From assembly GCA_947303805.1 (NCBI GenBank), contig CAMYZE010000009.1, positions 1 to 64,000 of the forward strand: a stretch of DNA of 64,000 nt. Direction: 5' to 3'. The DNA comes from an uncultured Clostridia bacterium. Its GTDB lineage: Bacteria > Bacillota > Clostridia > Lachnospirales > Lachnospiraceae. The notes beneath the pieces are model-generated. The model saw only the letters and a program-made list of their open reading frames with translations, ran no database searches and had not been told where the DNA came from. Both the position numbers and the translations under genes were made by a program. Positions 8,460 through 17,684 of the stretch are shown piece by piece. Position 1 is the stretch's first letter, and each line of letters starts with the position of its first letter.

Positions 8460-8903
8460 ATGCTATTAATTGAAAAAATTAGAGCTGATCAAATATCAGC
8501 AATGAAAGAGAAAAACAATGAAAAGAAGCTCGCAATATCATCGCTTATTGATGCGGCTAAAAAAATTGTAATTGACAAGGGTGGGGATAGAGTAAATATT
8601 CCTGATGAAATAGTTACTCAAGTTGTTTTAAAAGAACTTAAAACTATAAAAGAACAAATTGACTCTTGCCCTGCAGATAGACAAGATTTGCTAACTGAAT
8701 TCAAAAATAGATATTCCTATGTAGAGGCATATGCACCAAAACTCATGAGTAAAGATGAGATAATGAAACTTATAAATGACAAATTCTCAGATATAGTTGC
8801 AGGTAAGAATAAAGGACTTATAATGAAGACTATCATGCCAGAGCTTAGAGGGAAGGCTGATGGTAAACTTATAAATGAAATTGTTGAGGAACTTTGCAAG
8901 TAG
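8460..8903 (+). CDS. yqeY: GatB/YqeY domain protein
   Basis: A 147-residue soluble helical protein of the YqeY family, which is homologous to the C-terminal tRNA-binding domain of GatB and is proposed to assist tRNA-dependent amidation. The conserved C-terminal pattern around GKNKGLIMKTIMPELRGKAD is visible. AGGAGG lies a normal distance before the ATG. The last 10 nt overlap the following acetyltransferase gene. Confidence 0.9.
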   Translation: MLLIEKIRADQISAMKEKNNEKKLAISSLIDAAKKIVIDKGGDRVNIPDEIVTQVVLKELKTIKEQIDSCPADRQDLLTEFKNRYSYVEAYAPKLMSKDEIMKLINDKFSDIVAGKNKGLIMKTIMPELRGKADGKLINEIVEELCK

Positions 8904-9523
8904 AAATACTTAAAAGGAATGATATAGAGCCGAAATTAAAAACTCGATATTTATACGAGAATTGTTTTGATATAGGAAAAGATGACTTTATTAATTATTA
9001 CTATGATGAAATTATAAAGAGAAATGAGATAGTCGTTGTAAAAAACGGCGATGATATTGTATCTATGGTACATTTGAATCCATACACCTATGATATTTGT
9101 GGTAGTATTAAACCTGTTCATTATTTAGTTGGTATAGCAACTGACAAAAATTATCGAGGTAAGGGTTTGATGAGACTATGTATTACTAAAGCTTTAGAAT
9201 ATTTGAATAGCTTAAATGAACCATTTTGTTATTTAGTTCCAGATAATAATGAGCTCGAGAAGGCTTATCAAAAATTTGGATTTGTGACAGTTAGTAAATT
9301 TGTTTTAGATAAATTTTCTAATGATAAATATGACATATTTCCATTTAAAAGTGATGAATATCTAAAGTTAATGAAAAACGAAGATTATTTTCTCAAATAT
9401 GAAACTAAAGAGTATATTGAAGAGCTGAGTAATAAGTTAGTTATGATTAATGTTTTAGACAAGATTAACTATGATATTGATTTTTTTAAAAACAAAAAAA
9501 TTTATGTGTGCCAAGAGGTTTAG
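8894..9523 (+). CDS. GNAT family N-acetyltransferase
   Basis: A 209-residue protein with the acetyl-CoA-binding motif A, VGIATDKNYRGKGLMRLCI, near residues 80-98 (Q/R-x-x-G-x-G/A pattern YRGKGL). The C-terminal ~80 residues are extra to the minimal GNAT fold and Asp/Lys-rich. The start is TTG inside the end of yqeY, with TGAGGA just upstream; the next in-frame ATG would delete the first strands. One base separates its TAG from the next gene's ATG. The substrate is unknown. Confidence 0.8.
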   Translation: MQVEILKRNDIEPKLKTRYLYENCFDIGKDDFINYYYDEIIKRNEIVVVKNGDDIVSMVHLNPYTYDICGSIKPVHYLVGIATDKNYRGKGLMRLCITKALEYLNSLNEPFCYLVPDNNELEKAYQKFGFVTVSKFVLDKFSNDKYDIFPFKSDEYLKLMKNEDYFLKYETKEYIEELSNKLVMINVLDKINYDIDFFKNKKIYVCQEV

Positions 9524-10417
9524 ATGTTAAACTTAAAAAAATTAACAATGGAAGATATTGAGATTATACGACCTTACTTTAAGTATACAAGAAGTAATAA
9601 TTGTGATAATTCAGTGGGCGGGTCTGTAATGTGGGCCGATTTTTTTAATACAAGGTATACTATAGTTGATAAGACTTTAATATTTGCAGTAACTTATTTT
9701 GATTATGGTGAATGTTTTACCGTCCCAATAGGAGAATCTGTAAGCCACGCGTTATGTTTAATTTGTCAGCATTGTAATGAGAATAATTTGCCATTGCAAT
9801 TTGTAGCTGCTACTGATAGAGACCTAGCTTGTGTAGAGAAAAAATTTGAGGTAGAAAAAACACTACTACCTGACTGGGCAGACTATATATATGAGGCTCA
9901 GGATATGATTAATTTGAGCGGAAGAAAATACCACGGCCAAAAGAATCATATGAATTATTTTAAAAAAACTTTTACAAACTATACTTATGAAGAGATAAAT
10001 GAGAGTAATATAAAAGACGTTAAAGATTTTGTCATAGAATTTGCAAAAACTGAGTCAAAGGAATCTATAATATTTGAAGAAGAATTGAAGAAAGTATTAG
10101 AAGTTCTGGACAATAATGACAAGTATAAGTTTTTTGGATTGTTGTTAAAAGTGGACGGGAATATTTGTGCATTTAGTATGGGGGAAATAGTAAATCATAC
10201 TTTAATTGTTCATATAGAAAAAGCAGATAAAACCAAAAGAGGGTCATATCCGATGATAATGAATGAATTTGCGAGAAGATTTGGGTCAGAAATGAAATAT
10301 ATTAATAGAGAAGAGAATGCAGGCGATAAAGGACTTGAGAATTCTAAACTTCAATACCATCCTTGCACTATTTTAAACAAGTACTATATAAAAGTAATTA
10401 GTAAGAAATGTGAGTAG
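9524..10417 (+). CDS. DUF2156 (LPG_synthase_C-like) protein
   Basis: A 297-residue soluble protein of the DUF2156 family, the double-GNAT-like catalytic fold that forms the C-terminal domain of phosphatidylglycerol lysyltransferase (MprF). The diagnostic end segment is [17 protein letters not shown] followed by LQYHP. There are no transmembrane flippase helices, so this is the stand-alone soluble form common in Clostridia; its substrate is not established. It starts directly after the GNAT stop codon, and the two acyltransferase-fold genes probably act together. Confidence 0.83.
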   Translation: MLNLKKLTMEDIEIIRPYFKYTRSNNCDNSVGGSVMWADFFNTRYTIVDKTLIFAVTYFDYGECFTVPIGESVSHALCLICQHCNENNLPLQFVAATDRDLACVEKKFEVEKTLLPDWADYIYEAQDMINLSGRKYHGQKNHMNYFKKTFTNYTYEEINESNIKDVKDFVIEFAKTESKESIIFEEELKKVLEVLDNNDKYKFFGLLLKVDGNICAFSMGEIVNHTLIVHIEKADKTKRGSYPMIMNEFARRFGSEMKYINREENAGDKGLENSKLQYHPCTILNKYYIKVISKKCE

Positions 10418-10427
10418 TGGAGAGTGT

Positions 10428-10913
10428 ATGTATAGAATAGGTGAAGGATATGATGTACACAAATTAGTTTATGATAGAGAATTGATTCTAGGAGGGGTGA
10501 GAATCAGACATGAAAAGGGCTTGCTAGGGCATAGCGATGCAGATGTTTTGGTGCATGCTTTGATAGATGCGCTATTTGGTGCTGTAGCGCTTGGTGACAT
10601 AGGCAAGCATTTTCCAGACACAGATGGAAAATATAAGGGTATAAGTTCTATCGAATTATTAAAATTAGTTAAACAAATAATCTTAAAATCATATAAGGAA
10701 TTTAATATATGTAATATAGATACCACAATCATTTGTCAGGAACCAAAGCTTAGACCATATATTGATGATATGAGAAAAAATATCGCAGAGGCTTTAGACA
10801 TCAACGTGGATATAGTAAGTATAAAGGCCACTACTGAGGAAGGATTGGGATTCACTGGCAGAGGAGATGGTATTGCATCAAGAGCTATAGTATTGATAGA
10901 AGTTAACCAATAA
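10428..10913 (+). CDS. ispF: 2-C-methyl-D-erythritol 2,4-cyclodiphosphate synthase
   Basis: A 161-residue enzyme of the MEP isoprenoid pathway, forming the cyclic diphosphate from CDP-ME 2-phosphate. The metal ligands are in GYDVHKL and [27 protein letters not shown] and the C-terminal [17 protein letters not shown] are family hallmarks. ATG 10428 is chosen because the protein then starts [11 protein letters not shown], as in homologues, with GGAGA upstream; a GTG at 10410 would add six unconserved residues. ispG of the same pathway lies 6 kb downstream. Confidence 0.95.
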   Translation: MYRIGEGYDVHKLVYDRELILGGVRIRHEKGLLGHSDADVLVHALIDALFGAVALGDIGKHFPDTDGKYKGISSIELLKLVKQIILKSYKEFNICNIDTTIICQEPKLRPYIDDMRKNIAEALDINVDIVSIKATTEEGLGFTGRGDGIASRAIVLIEVNQ

Positions 10914-10926
10914 TGAGGAAATGAAT

Positions 10927-12420
10927 ATGAAAATATATAATACATTAACTAAGAAAAAAGAAGAGTTTAAGACTATAGAACCAATGAAGGTTAAAATGTA
11001 TGTCTGCGGCCCAACTGTATATGATTTTATACATATTGGAAACGCAAGACCAATGATTGTTTTTGATTCTTTTAGAAGATATTTATTATTTCTTGGGTAT
11101 GATGTTAATTATGTGTCTAATTTTACTGATATAGACGATAAGATTATAAATCGTGCAAATGAACTCGGAATTACTGCTGAAGAACTTGCAAATAAGTTTA
11201 TAGATGAGTGCAAAAAAGATATGAAGGGTATGAATATAATGCCTGCCACTACACATCCACTTGCGACAAAAGAGATCGAGGGGATGATTAAACTTATAGA
11301 GGGACTCGTAGAAAAAGGTTATGCTTATGTTGGGAAAGATGGCACAGTTTATTATGATACTACTAAGTTTAAAGAATATGGTAAGCTTTCTCACAAGAAC
11401 TTAGATGATTTGCAATCTGGCTTTAGAGATATAAAAGTGACTGGTGAAGAAGATAAGAAGACGTCAACTGACTTTGTACTATGGAAACCTAAAAAAGAGG
11501 GAGAGCCATATTGGAAGAGCCCATGGTGTGATGGAAGACCTGGTTGGCATACAGAGTGTTGTGTGATGGCACCAAAGTATTGTAATGGTTCTTTAGATAT
11601 TCATGCTGGTGGTGAAGATTTAGTTTTTCCTCATCATGAAAATGAGATTGCACAGTATGAACCACTTCACGGTGCTCCATACGCAAGGTACTGGATGCAT
11701 AATGCATTTTTAAATATAAATAACCAAAAGATGAGTAAATCACTTGGAAACTTCTTTACTGTCAGAGATGTATTAACTAAATTTGATGGGAAAGTATTAA
11801 GACTTTTTATGCTATCAACTCAGTATCGAGCTATGCTTAATTTCTCATTTGAATTAATGGAGTCAAGTAAATCTAGCCTTGAAAGGATAGAAAACTGTGT
11901 TAACAATATAAAATTTACATTAAAGAATAAAGGTATAAACGTGGCCGAAAACTCAAAGCTAGATAATATTGATGACTTTAATGAGTTGGTTGTTGATTTA
12001 AAAACAAATTCAGAGTTTTCTGATAATGAATTAACTGCATTTGATAAGGTTTGTGAATATATAAAAGAATATTTCGATAAATTAGATGATGATTTTAATA
12101 CAGCAGATGCTGAGACACAAATTTATGAAATAGTTAAAATAGCTAATCTAAATGTAAACGAAAATAGTTCTGTCGCATTTTTAAATGCCATTTTACTTAT
12201 ATTAGATACTTTGCTTGATATATTGGGAATAGACCTAAACAACAATACTACTAAAGTTGCAGATGTTGATGAACAACTAATTAATAATATGATAGAAGAG
12301 AGAACTGAAGCAAAAAAGGCAAAAGACTATGCAAGAGCTGATGAAATAAGAAATAAATTACTTGATATGGGAATAGAACTTGAAGACACAAGACAGGGTG
12401 TTAAATGGAAGAAAGTTTAA
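10927..12420 (+). CDS. cysS: cysteinyl-tRNA synthetase
   Basis: A 497-residue class I synthetase. CGPTVYDFIHIGNARP combines the zinc Cys and the HIGH motif. Further zinc ligands are in WHTECC and HAGGEDLVFPHHENE. The KMSKS loop is NQKMSKSLGN. The C-terminal DALR-type anticodon domain is intact. ATG 10927 is preferred over ATG 10921 because GAGGA then sits seven bases away. The gene overlaps mrnC by 16 nt, the conserved Firmicute cysS-mrnC pairing. Confidence 0.96.
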   Translation: MKIYNTLTKKKEEFKTIEPMKVKMYVCGPTVYDFIHIGNARPMIVFDSFRRYLLFLGYDVNYVSNFTDIDDKIINRANELGITAEELANKFIDECKKDMKGMNIMPATTHPLATKEIEGMIKLIEGLVEKGYAYVGKDGTVYYDTTKFKEYGKLSHKNLDDLQSGFRDIKVTGEEDKKTSTDFVLWKPKKEGEPYWKSPWCDGRPGWHTECCVMAPKYCNGSLDIHAGGEDLVFPHHENEIAQYEPLHGAPYARYWMHNAFLNINNQKMSKSLGNFFTVRDVLTKFDGKVLRLFMLSTQYRAMLNFSFELMESSKSSLERIENCVNNIKFTLKNKGINVAENSKLDNIDDFNELVVDLKTNSEFSDNELTAFDKVCEYIKEYFDKLDDDFNTADAETQIYEIVKIANLNVNENSSVAFLNAILLILDTLLDILGIDLNNNTTKVADVDEQLINNMIEERTEAKKAKDYARADEIRNKLLDMGIELEDTRQGVKWKKV

Positions 12421-12851
12421 AAAAATTATTACTTGATATAAAAAGTATAAATGAAAATGAAAAATTAACCGAACCGCAAAATGAGAATATGTTAAAACTT
12501 GCTTTTGTGGGGGATACGATTTTTGATTTATTTACTAGAGATTATTTAAACAGAAAATATACTGATAAAATTAAAATAAGCGAATTGCACAAAAAAAACT
12601 CGGATCTTGTTTGTGCAAGAAGCCAATCTAAGATTTCTGAATATTTGATTAACAGTGTATTTAATGAGGATGAAATCTATTTCTTTAAACGTGCTAGGAA
12701 TGCACATTCCCATTCTAAATCAAAGAACTCAACGATAGCTGAATACAGAAAAGCAACTGGACTTGAAGCGGTGTTAGGGCTTTTGCTATATAGGGATGAA
12801 AACAGACTGATAGAGGTGCTCAATAAGATAAGTGAGGTTCTAGAATTTTAA
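12405..12851 (+). CDS. mrnC: Mini-ribonuclease III
   Basis: A 148-residue RNase III-like catalytic domain without the double-stranded-RNA-binding domain. It matures the 23S rRNA ends in Firmicutes. LAFVGDTIFDLF near residue 30 is the RNase III signature helix with its acidic residue. RARNAHSHSKSKNSTIAEYR and TGLEAVLGLLLY are the other conserved segments. It overlaps cysS at the start and is followed after 3 nt by a tRNA-Leu gene. Confidence 0.92.
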   Translation: MEESLKKLLLDIKSINENEKLTEPQNENMLKLAFVGDTIFDLFTRDYLNRKYTDKIKISELHKKNSDLVCARSQSKISEYLINSVFNEDEIYFFKRARNAHSHSKSKNSTIAEYRKATGLEAVLGLLLYRDENRLIEVLNKISEVLEF

Positions 12852-12854
12852 TTG

Positions 12855-12934
12855 GCACTCTTGGCGGAATTGGCAGACGCGTATGTTTCAGGTACATATG
12901 AGAAATCGTAGGGGTTCAAGTCCCCTAGAGTGCA
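12855..12934 (+). tRNA. tRNA-Leu (anticodon CAG)
   Basis: The acceptor arms GCACTCT and AGAGTGC pair fully, with discriminator A. The anticodon loop is TTCAGGT within a TATGT/ACATA stem. There is a long variable arm, and the T-arm is AGGGG-TTCAAGT-CCCCT. It reads CUG codons. The 3' CCA is not encoded. It is 80 nt long and lies 3 nt after mrnC and 2 nt before rlmB, so it must be excised from a protein-coding transcript. Confidence 0.95.
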
Positions 12935-12936
12935 TT

Positions 12937-13689
12937 ATGAGCGATAAAAAATTTGAAAACAGAGTAGAAGGTAAAAATGCAGTTTTGGAGTGTCTCAATG
13001 CTAAAAGAGGCATAAAAAAACTTTTTATTTTGAAATCAAATAAAGATAATAAGATAAATGCCATCGTTGATGAACTAAAAAAGACTGGCACCATAGTTAA
13101 ATTTATGGAGAGAGATGAATTTGACGATATTGCAGAAACAAAATCTCATCAAGGCATAATAGCCGAAGTTGAAGATTATAGATATGTAGAAGTATCGGAT
13201 ATTTTAGATTTTGCAAAAAGTAAAAATGAAGAGCCGTTTATAGTTATCTTGGATGAGATTGAGGACCCTCATAATCTTGGTGCTATTATTAGGTCGGCAG
13301 AATGCGTAGGTGCGCATGGAATTATAATTAAGAATAGAAATCAGGCTATGGTTACGGCTACAGTAGTTTCAACATCAGCAGGTGCTACTGAATATATGAG
13401 AATAGCAAGAGTAACTAATATTAGCAAAACTATAGAAGAGTTAAAGAAAAATGGGCTTTGGTTTGCTTGTGCTGATATGGATGGAACCGATATGTGCACA
13501 ACAAATTTAAAAGGTAGTATTGGACTTGTAGTAGGCAATGAAGGGAGCGGCGTGTCAAGACTTGTAAAGGAAAAATGCGATTTTGTTGTAAAGATACCTA
13601 TGAAAGGACACATTGATTCCTTAAATGTTTCAGTTGCTACTGGAATATTATTATATGAAATCAATAGGCAAAGATGTATAAATGATTAG
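12937..13689 (+). CDS. rlmB: 23S rRNA 2'-O-methyltransferase (SpoU/TrmH family)
   Basis: A 250-residue SPOUT methyltransferase. The N-terminal substrate-binding domain begins VEGKNAVLECL. SpoU motif 1 is DPHNLGAIIRSAE; motifs 2 and 3 are LVVGNEGSGVS and IPMKGHIDSLNVSVA. It is predicted to 2'-O-methylate a 23S rRNA guanosine. The start ATG 12937 lies 2 nt behind the tRNA-Leu; a longer frame would run through the tRNA and is rejected. No convincing Shine-Dalgarno sequence lies outside the tRNA, so tRNA 3' processing would leave an almost leaderless mRNA. It overlaps the next gene by 8 nt. Confidence 0.92.
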   Translation: MSDKKFENRVEGKNAVLECLNAKRGIKKLFILKSNKDNKINAIVDELKKTGTIVKFMERDEFDDIAETKSHQGIIAEVEDYRYVEVSDILDFAKSKNEEPFIVILDEIEDPHNLGAIIRSAECVGAHGIIIKNRNQAMVTATVVSTSAGATEYMRIARVTNISKTIEELKKNGLWFACADMDGTDMCTTNLKGSIGLVVGNEGSGVSRLVKEKCDFVVKIPMKGHIDSLNVSVATGILLYEINRQRCIND

Positions 13690-14935
13690 TCGTAGAAAAA
13701 AAACTATAAATATTTTTTTAATTATACTTTGTTTCTTTGTGACTTCATGTTCAAATCAACAAATCATAAACTATGGTGTGGAAGTTGTTGAGACTGAAGA
13801 AAACGAAGCTGTAGAGTTTTCATTTGAAAAAAATATTGATACTAAACCAAAATCCACAGTTGTCACGAAAAAGGACAGAGATTACAAGATTTCTGAAAAT
13901 ATTGAAGAATTAATTCTTAATAGAAATAAAGAAGCAAAGAAAATTAAAGGTATATATTTACCTGCTTATATAGTTGGAAAAGAGGAAAGATTCACCCCTA
14001 TTTTTGAAAATATAAAGAAATCTTGTATAAATGCAATAGTGGTTGATGTGAAGGATGAGATAGGCAGAATTACATTTAATATGGATAGTGACTATGTAAA
14101 GAGCAAAAAAACGGTAGAAGCACAAATAAAAGATATTGATGCACTAGTAAAACTATGTAAAGAGAATGACATCTATCTCATAGCTAGGGTATCTTCATTT
14201 TTAGATAACTATATAACTAAATTAGATTCAAGTTTAGCTGTCCATAGAAAAGATGGTAAATACTATAGGGACAACACTGGATATTATTGGCTCAATCCTT
14301 ATAATGAAGAAGTCAAAAAGTATTTGATAGAGATTGGCCGCGGATGTGCCAAGGCTGGATTTGATGAAGTTCAATATGATTATTTTAGATTTTCTGCAGA
14401 TGCAGGTATGAGACACGTTACATTTTCTGATGAGGAGACAAAAGGTAAATCTAAAATCGAAATTATTACCGAATTAGCTCAAGATATATACCAAGAATTA
14501 ATTCCAGAGAATATTTTTGTGTCAATAGATGTTTTTGGAGCAATAATGAATTCTTATAAAGATCAAAACTCTATTGGACAAGAGTATACCACTCTACTTA
14601 AAAATGTGGATTATCTTTGCCCAATGGTTTATCCATCACATTATGCAAATAAAACCTTTGGTTTAGATGTACCAGATTTAAATCCATATGAGGCGGTTAA
14701 AGGTGCACTTGATACATCAGAGAGCACTATAAATAAGACTAAAGATGATTCGGTACACTATGGCAAAATTAGACCATGGTTACAAGGATTTACAGCAAAT
14801 TATTTGGTTGAGTATAAGACTTATGATGTGGATGCATATAGAGAACAAATAAAAGCAGTAGAAGACTCTGGTATAGATGAATGGCTTTTTTGGCATCCTG
14901 GTGGAACTTATAAGTGGGATGCTTTTGCAGAGTGA
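13682..14935 (+). CDS. DUF4015 putative glycoside hydrolase lipoprotein
   Basis: A 417-residue exported protein. The N-terminus is basic, then hydrophobic, ending in the lipobox VTSC. From about residue 95 it matches the DUF4015 putative glycosyl hydrolase family (TIM-barrel): KGIYLPAYIVG, INAIVVDVKDEIG, the DEVQYDYFRF segment with candidate catalytic acids, and LCPMVYPSHYA. The ~70 residues after the lipobox are a Glu/Lys-rich linker. It probably acts on wall or surface polysaccharide outside the membrane. Its TGA overlaps the uvrC ATG. Confidence 0.85.
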   Translation: MISRRKKTINIFLIILCFFVTSCSNQQIINYGVEVVETEENEAVEFSFEKNIDTKPKSTVVTKKDRDYKISENIEELILNRNKEAKKIKGIYLPAYIVGKEERFTPIFENIKKSCINAIVVDVKDEIGRITFNMDSDYVKSKKTVEAQIKDIDALVKLCKENDIYLIARVSSFLDNYITKLDSSLAVHRKDGKYYRDNTGYYWLNPYNEEVKKYLIEIGRGCAKAGFDEVQYDYFRFSADAGMRHVTFSDEETKGKSKIEIITELAQDIYQELIPENIFVSIDVFGAIMNSYKDQNSIGQEYTTLLKNVDYLCPMVYPSHYANKTFGLDVPDLNPYEAVKGALDTSESTINKTKDDSVHYGKIRPWLQGFTANYLVEYKTYDVDAYREQIKAVEDSGIDEWLFWHPGGTYKWDAFAE

Positions 14936-16629
14936 TGTCCGACTTTAATATAGAAAATGAATTAAAGAAACTACCAACTTCTCCAGGCGTGTATTTAATG
15001 CATAAATATGACGGAGAAGTTATTTATGTGGGGAAAGCAAAAAATCTAAAGAATAGAGTAAAACAATACTTTTCTGATTCGTATCAAAAAACATCAAAAA
15101 TAGATCAAATGGTTTCTAATATTGATTATTTTGAGTATATAGTTGTTGATAATGAACTAGAGAGTCTTATACTAGAATCAAATTTCATAAAAGAATATAG
15201 GCCAAGATACAATACTTTGCTTAAAGATGATAAAAATTACCCATATATAAAACTTACTACCGATGAAGCATTTCCTAGGGTGTTTAAGGTTCATAGAAAA
15301 TCTAAGGATAAGGCAACTTATTTTGGACCATATATGTCAGGCGGTATAGTAAAAGAAGCACTTGACTATATAAAGGACAATTATAAACTTAGACTTTGCA
15401 AGCTTGATTTATCAAATCCAAAAAAAAATAAGTATAAGACTTGTTTATATTTCCATTTGAAAATGTGTAGTGCACCTTGTATAAATAGAGATGAAACTGA
15501 GTATATGAAGGAAGTAAGTGAGGTTAAGGACTTTCTGAGTGGAAATACTAAGGGGATAATTAAAGAGCTAGAGAGAAAGATGAATGAGTGTTCTGAAGAA
15601 AATAAGTTTGAAGAGGCTGCCATTTATCGTGATAAGATTATAACTATAAATGAAATTACTGAAAAACAAAAGATTGATAGCAAGGAAGAGTTTGACAAGG
15701 ATATAGTGGGAATGTATCGTGAAAAAGATATAGCTATGATTCAAATTTTTGAGGTTAGAGATGGAAATATTATAGATAGAAATACAAATATATTAAATAT
15801 TGATGAAAAAGATACAGATGAAGAAGTAATTTCAAGTTTTATAAAACAGTATTATAATGAGACTTTTTTCTTGCCAAAAGAGATATGGATTCCAGTAGAA
15901 ATTTGCGAAAAAGAGTTATTTGATGAGTGGCTATCTAGAGATAAAAAGAAGTGCAAGATTATAACACCTAAAAAAGGATCAAAAGATAAATTGGTAAAAC
16001 TTGCATCATTAAATGCTAAGATTCAGTATGATCAAAAAGTATCAAAATATGTTCGTGAGGAAAAAGAACTTGCTATTGCATATGATGATTTAATTAAAAT
16101 TACAGGAATAGAAGAAGTGAATCGATTAGAGTCCTATGACATTTCAAATACATCAGGTGTTCTAAATGTAGCATCTATGGTGGTGTGGGAAGGTAATGGT
16201 TTCAAGAAAAATGATTATAGGAAGTTTAGAATCAAGACCGTGCAGGGGCCAGATGACTATGCTTCTATGGTAGAAGTAATTTCAAGACGTATAGAGAGGT
16301 TTGTGAAAGAAGATTCAAAGTTTAACAAGCTTCCTTCAGTGTTTTTAATTGATGGAGGATTGGGACAGGTAACTGTAGTTGAAGATACATTAAAGAAATA
16401 TCAAATAGATATTCCAGTAGTGGGGATGATTAAAGATGATAATCATAGAACTAGAGGATTGGTGTATAATGGAGTTGAGATTGATTTACATGAATACAAA
16501 GAACTATTTAGGCTTATAACAAAGATACAGGATGAAACTCATAGATTTGCAATTGAATATCATAGGTCATTAAGAAGTAAGGAAATGTTGTCATGCGAAA
16601 AAGAGAAGAAACAAAAAAAGTCAAAGTAG
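14935..16629 (+). CDS. uvrC: excinuclease ABC subunit C lacking the C-terminal HhH domain
   Basis: A 564-residue nucleotide-excision-repair nuclease. The N-terminal GIY-YIG domain begins SPGVYLM followed by VIYVGKAKNLKNRV. A UVR motif lies near residues 200-235. The RNase H-like domain contains LESYDISNTSG, DDYASMVEV, FLIDGGLGQV and a final TKIQDETHRFAIEYHRSLR. It ends about 15 residues later in a Lys-rich tail, where standard UvrC proteins (about 600 residues) continue into a tandem helix-hairpin-helix DNA-binding domain. ATG 14935 (TGATG coupling) is chosen. Its last 37 nt overlap ispG. Confidence 0.93.
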   Translation: MSDFNIENELKKLPTSPGVYLMHKYDGEVIYVGKAKNLKNRVKQYFSDSYQKTSKIDQMVSNIDYFEYIVVDNELESLILESNFIKEYRPRYNTLLKDDKNYPYIKLTTDEAFPRVFKVHRKSKDKATYFGPYMSGGIVKEALDYIKDNYKLRLCKLDLSNPKKNKYKTCLYFHLKMCSAPCINRDETEYMKEVSEVKDFLSGNTKGIIKELERKMNECSEENKFEEAAIYRDKIITINEITEKQKIDSKEEFDKDIVGMYREKDIAMIQIFEVRDGNIIDRNTNILNIDEKDTDEEVISSFIKQYYNETFFLPKEIWIPVEICEKELFDEWLSRDKKKCKIITPKKGSKDKLVKLASLNAKIQYDQKVSKYVREEKELAIAYDDLIKITGIEEVNRLESYDISNTSGVLNVASMVVWEGNGFKKNDYRKFRIKTVQGPDDYASMVEVISRRIERFVKEDSKFNKLPSVFLIDGGLGQVTVVEDTLKKYQIDIPVVGMIKDDNHRTRGLVYNGVEIDLHEYKELFRLITKIQDETHRFAIEYHRSLRSKEMLSCEKEKKQKKSK

Positions 16630-17684
16630 GAAAAATTAGTATTGGACATAGTAAAAATGTTGTAATTCAGTCAATGTGTAACACTAAAACCTATGACGTA
16701 AAAAAGACTATTTCACAGATAATTAGTTTGGAGAAAGCCGGCTGTGAAGTCGTAAGAGTTAGTGTGCCAGATGAAAAAAGTGCATTTGCTATAGAAGCTA
16801 TTAAGAAAGAGATACATATACCTCTTGTTGCTGATATACATTTCGATTATAGGCTTGCTATAATGGCAGCTGAAAGAGGTATTGATAAGATTAGGATTAA
16901 TCCAGGAAATATAGGAGATAAAGAAAATATTAAAAAAGTAGTAGATATATGTAAGAAAAAGAAAGTGCCAATAAGAGTAGGGGTTAACAGCGGATCGCTT
17001 AGCAAAAAAATACTAGAAAAATATAATGGAAAAGTAACTTCTAAAGGGCTTGTTGAATCTGCCAAGGAAAATATAAGTTTGCTTGAGAAATATAATTTTT
17101 ATGATACTATAGTTTCAATAAAGTCATCTAATGTTTTAACTGCTATTGATGCATATAAACTTTTTGCCAAGAAGTTTGATTATCCACTTCATATTGGAAT
17201 TACAGAAGCTGGTACAGTTAAATCTGGAAATATAAAATCAAGCGTAGGTTTGGGTATATTGCTATATGAAGGATTGGGTGATACTATGAGAGTGAGTCTT
17301 ACTGGTGACCCTGTGGAAGAGATTTATTCTGCAAAAAAAATTCTTGAATCGCTTGATCTTAGAAGTGGTGGTATAGAGATAGTGTCTTGCCCAACTTGCG
17401 CAAGGACTAATATAAATATAATTGATATTGCTGACAAAATAGAGAAAACCTTAAATGAGGAAAAATTTGAAATATTAATAAAGAAATCAAAAAGAAAAAA
17501 GTATAAGGTTGCAGTAATGGGTTGCGCCGTGAATGGACCTGGCGAGGCTAAAGAAGCTGACATCGGTATAGCAGGAGGGATAAAGGAAGCAGTCCTGTTT
17601 AAAAAAGGAAAAATAGTAAAAAAGGTAGATGAGAAAAACATAACAAAAGTTCTTTTAAAAGAAATTGAGAAGGATTTGATGTGA
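16593..17684 (+). CDS. ispG: 4-hydroxy-3-methylbut-2-en-1-yl diphosphate synthase
   Basis: A 363-residue iron-sulfur enzyme of the MEP pathway (GcpE). The TIM-barrel begins KVGKISIGHSKNVVIQSMCN. The 4Fe-4S ligands are in SCPTCAR and GCAVNGPGEAKEADIG. Length and start match homologues, so the 37-nt overlap with uvrC is real and not a start artefact. Its TGA overlaps the GTG start of miaA. Confidence 0.95.
   Translation: MRKREETKKVKVGKISIGHSKNVVIQSMCNTKTYDVKKTISQIISLEKAGCEVVRVSVPDEKSAFAIEAIKKEIHIPLVADIHFDYRLAIMAAERGIDKIRINPGNIGDKENIKKVVDICKKKKVPIRVGVNSGSLSKKILEKYNGKVTSKGLVESAKENISLLEKYNFYDTIVSIKSSNVLTAIDAYKLFAKKFDYPLHIGITEAGTVKSGNIKSSVGLGILLYEGLGDTMRVSLTGDPVEEIYSAKKILESLDLRSGGIEIVSCPTCARTNINIIDIADKIEKTLNEEKFEILIKKSKRKKYKVAVMGCAVNGPGEAKEADIGIAGGIKEAVLFKKGKIVKKVDEKNITKVLLKEIEKDLM

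Noticed and set aside
12883..12936. Upstream extension of rlmB through the tRNA-Leu
   Set aside because: The frame is open by chance; the sequence is a well-paired tRNA and the conserved protein starts at 12937.
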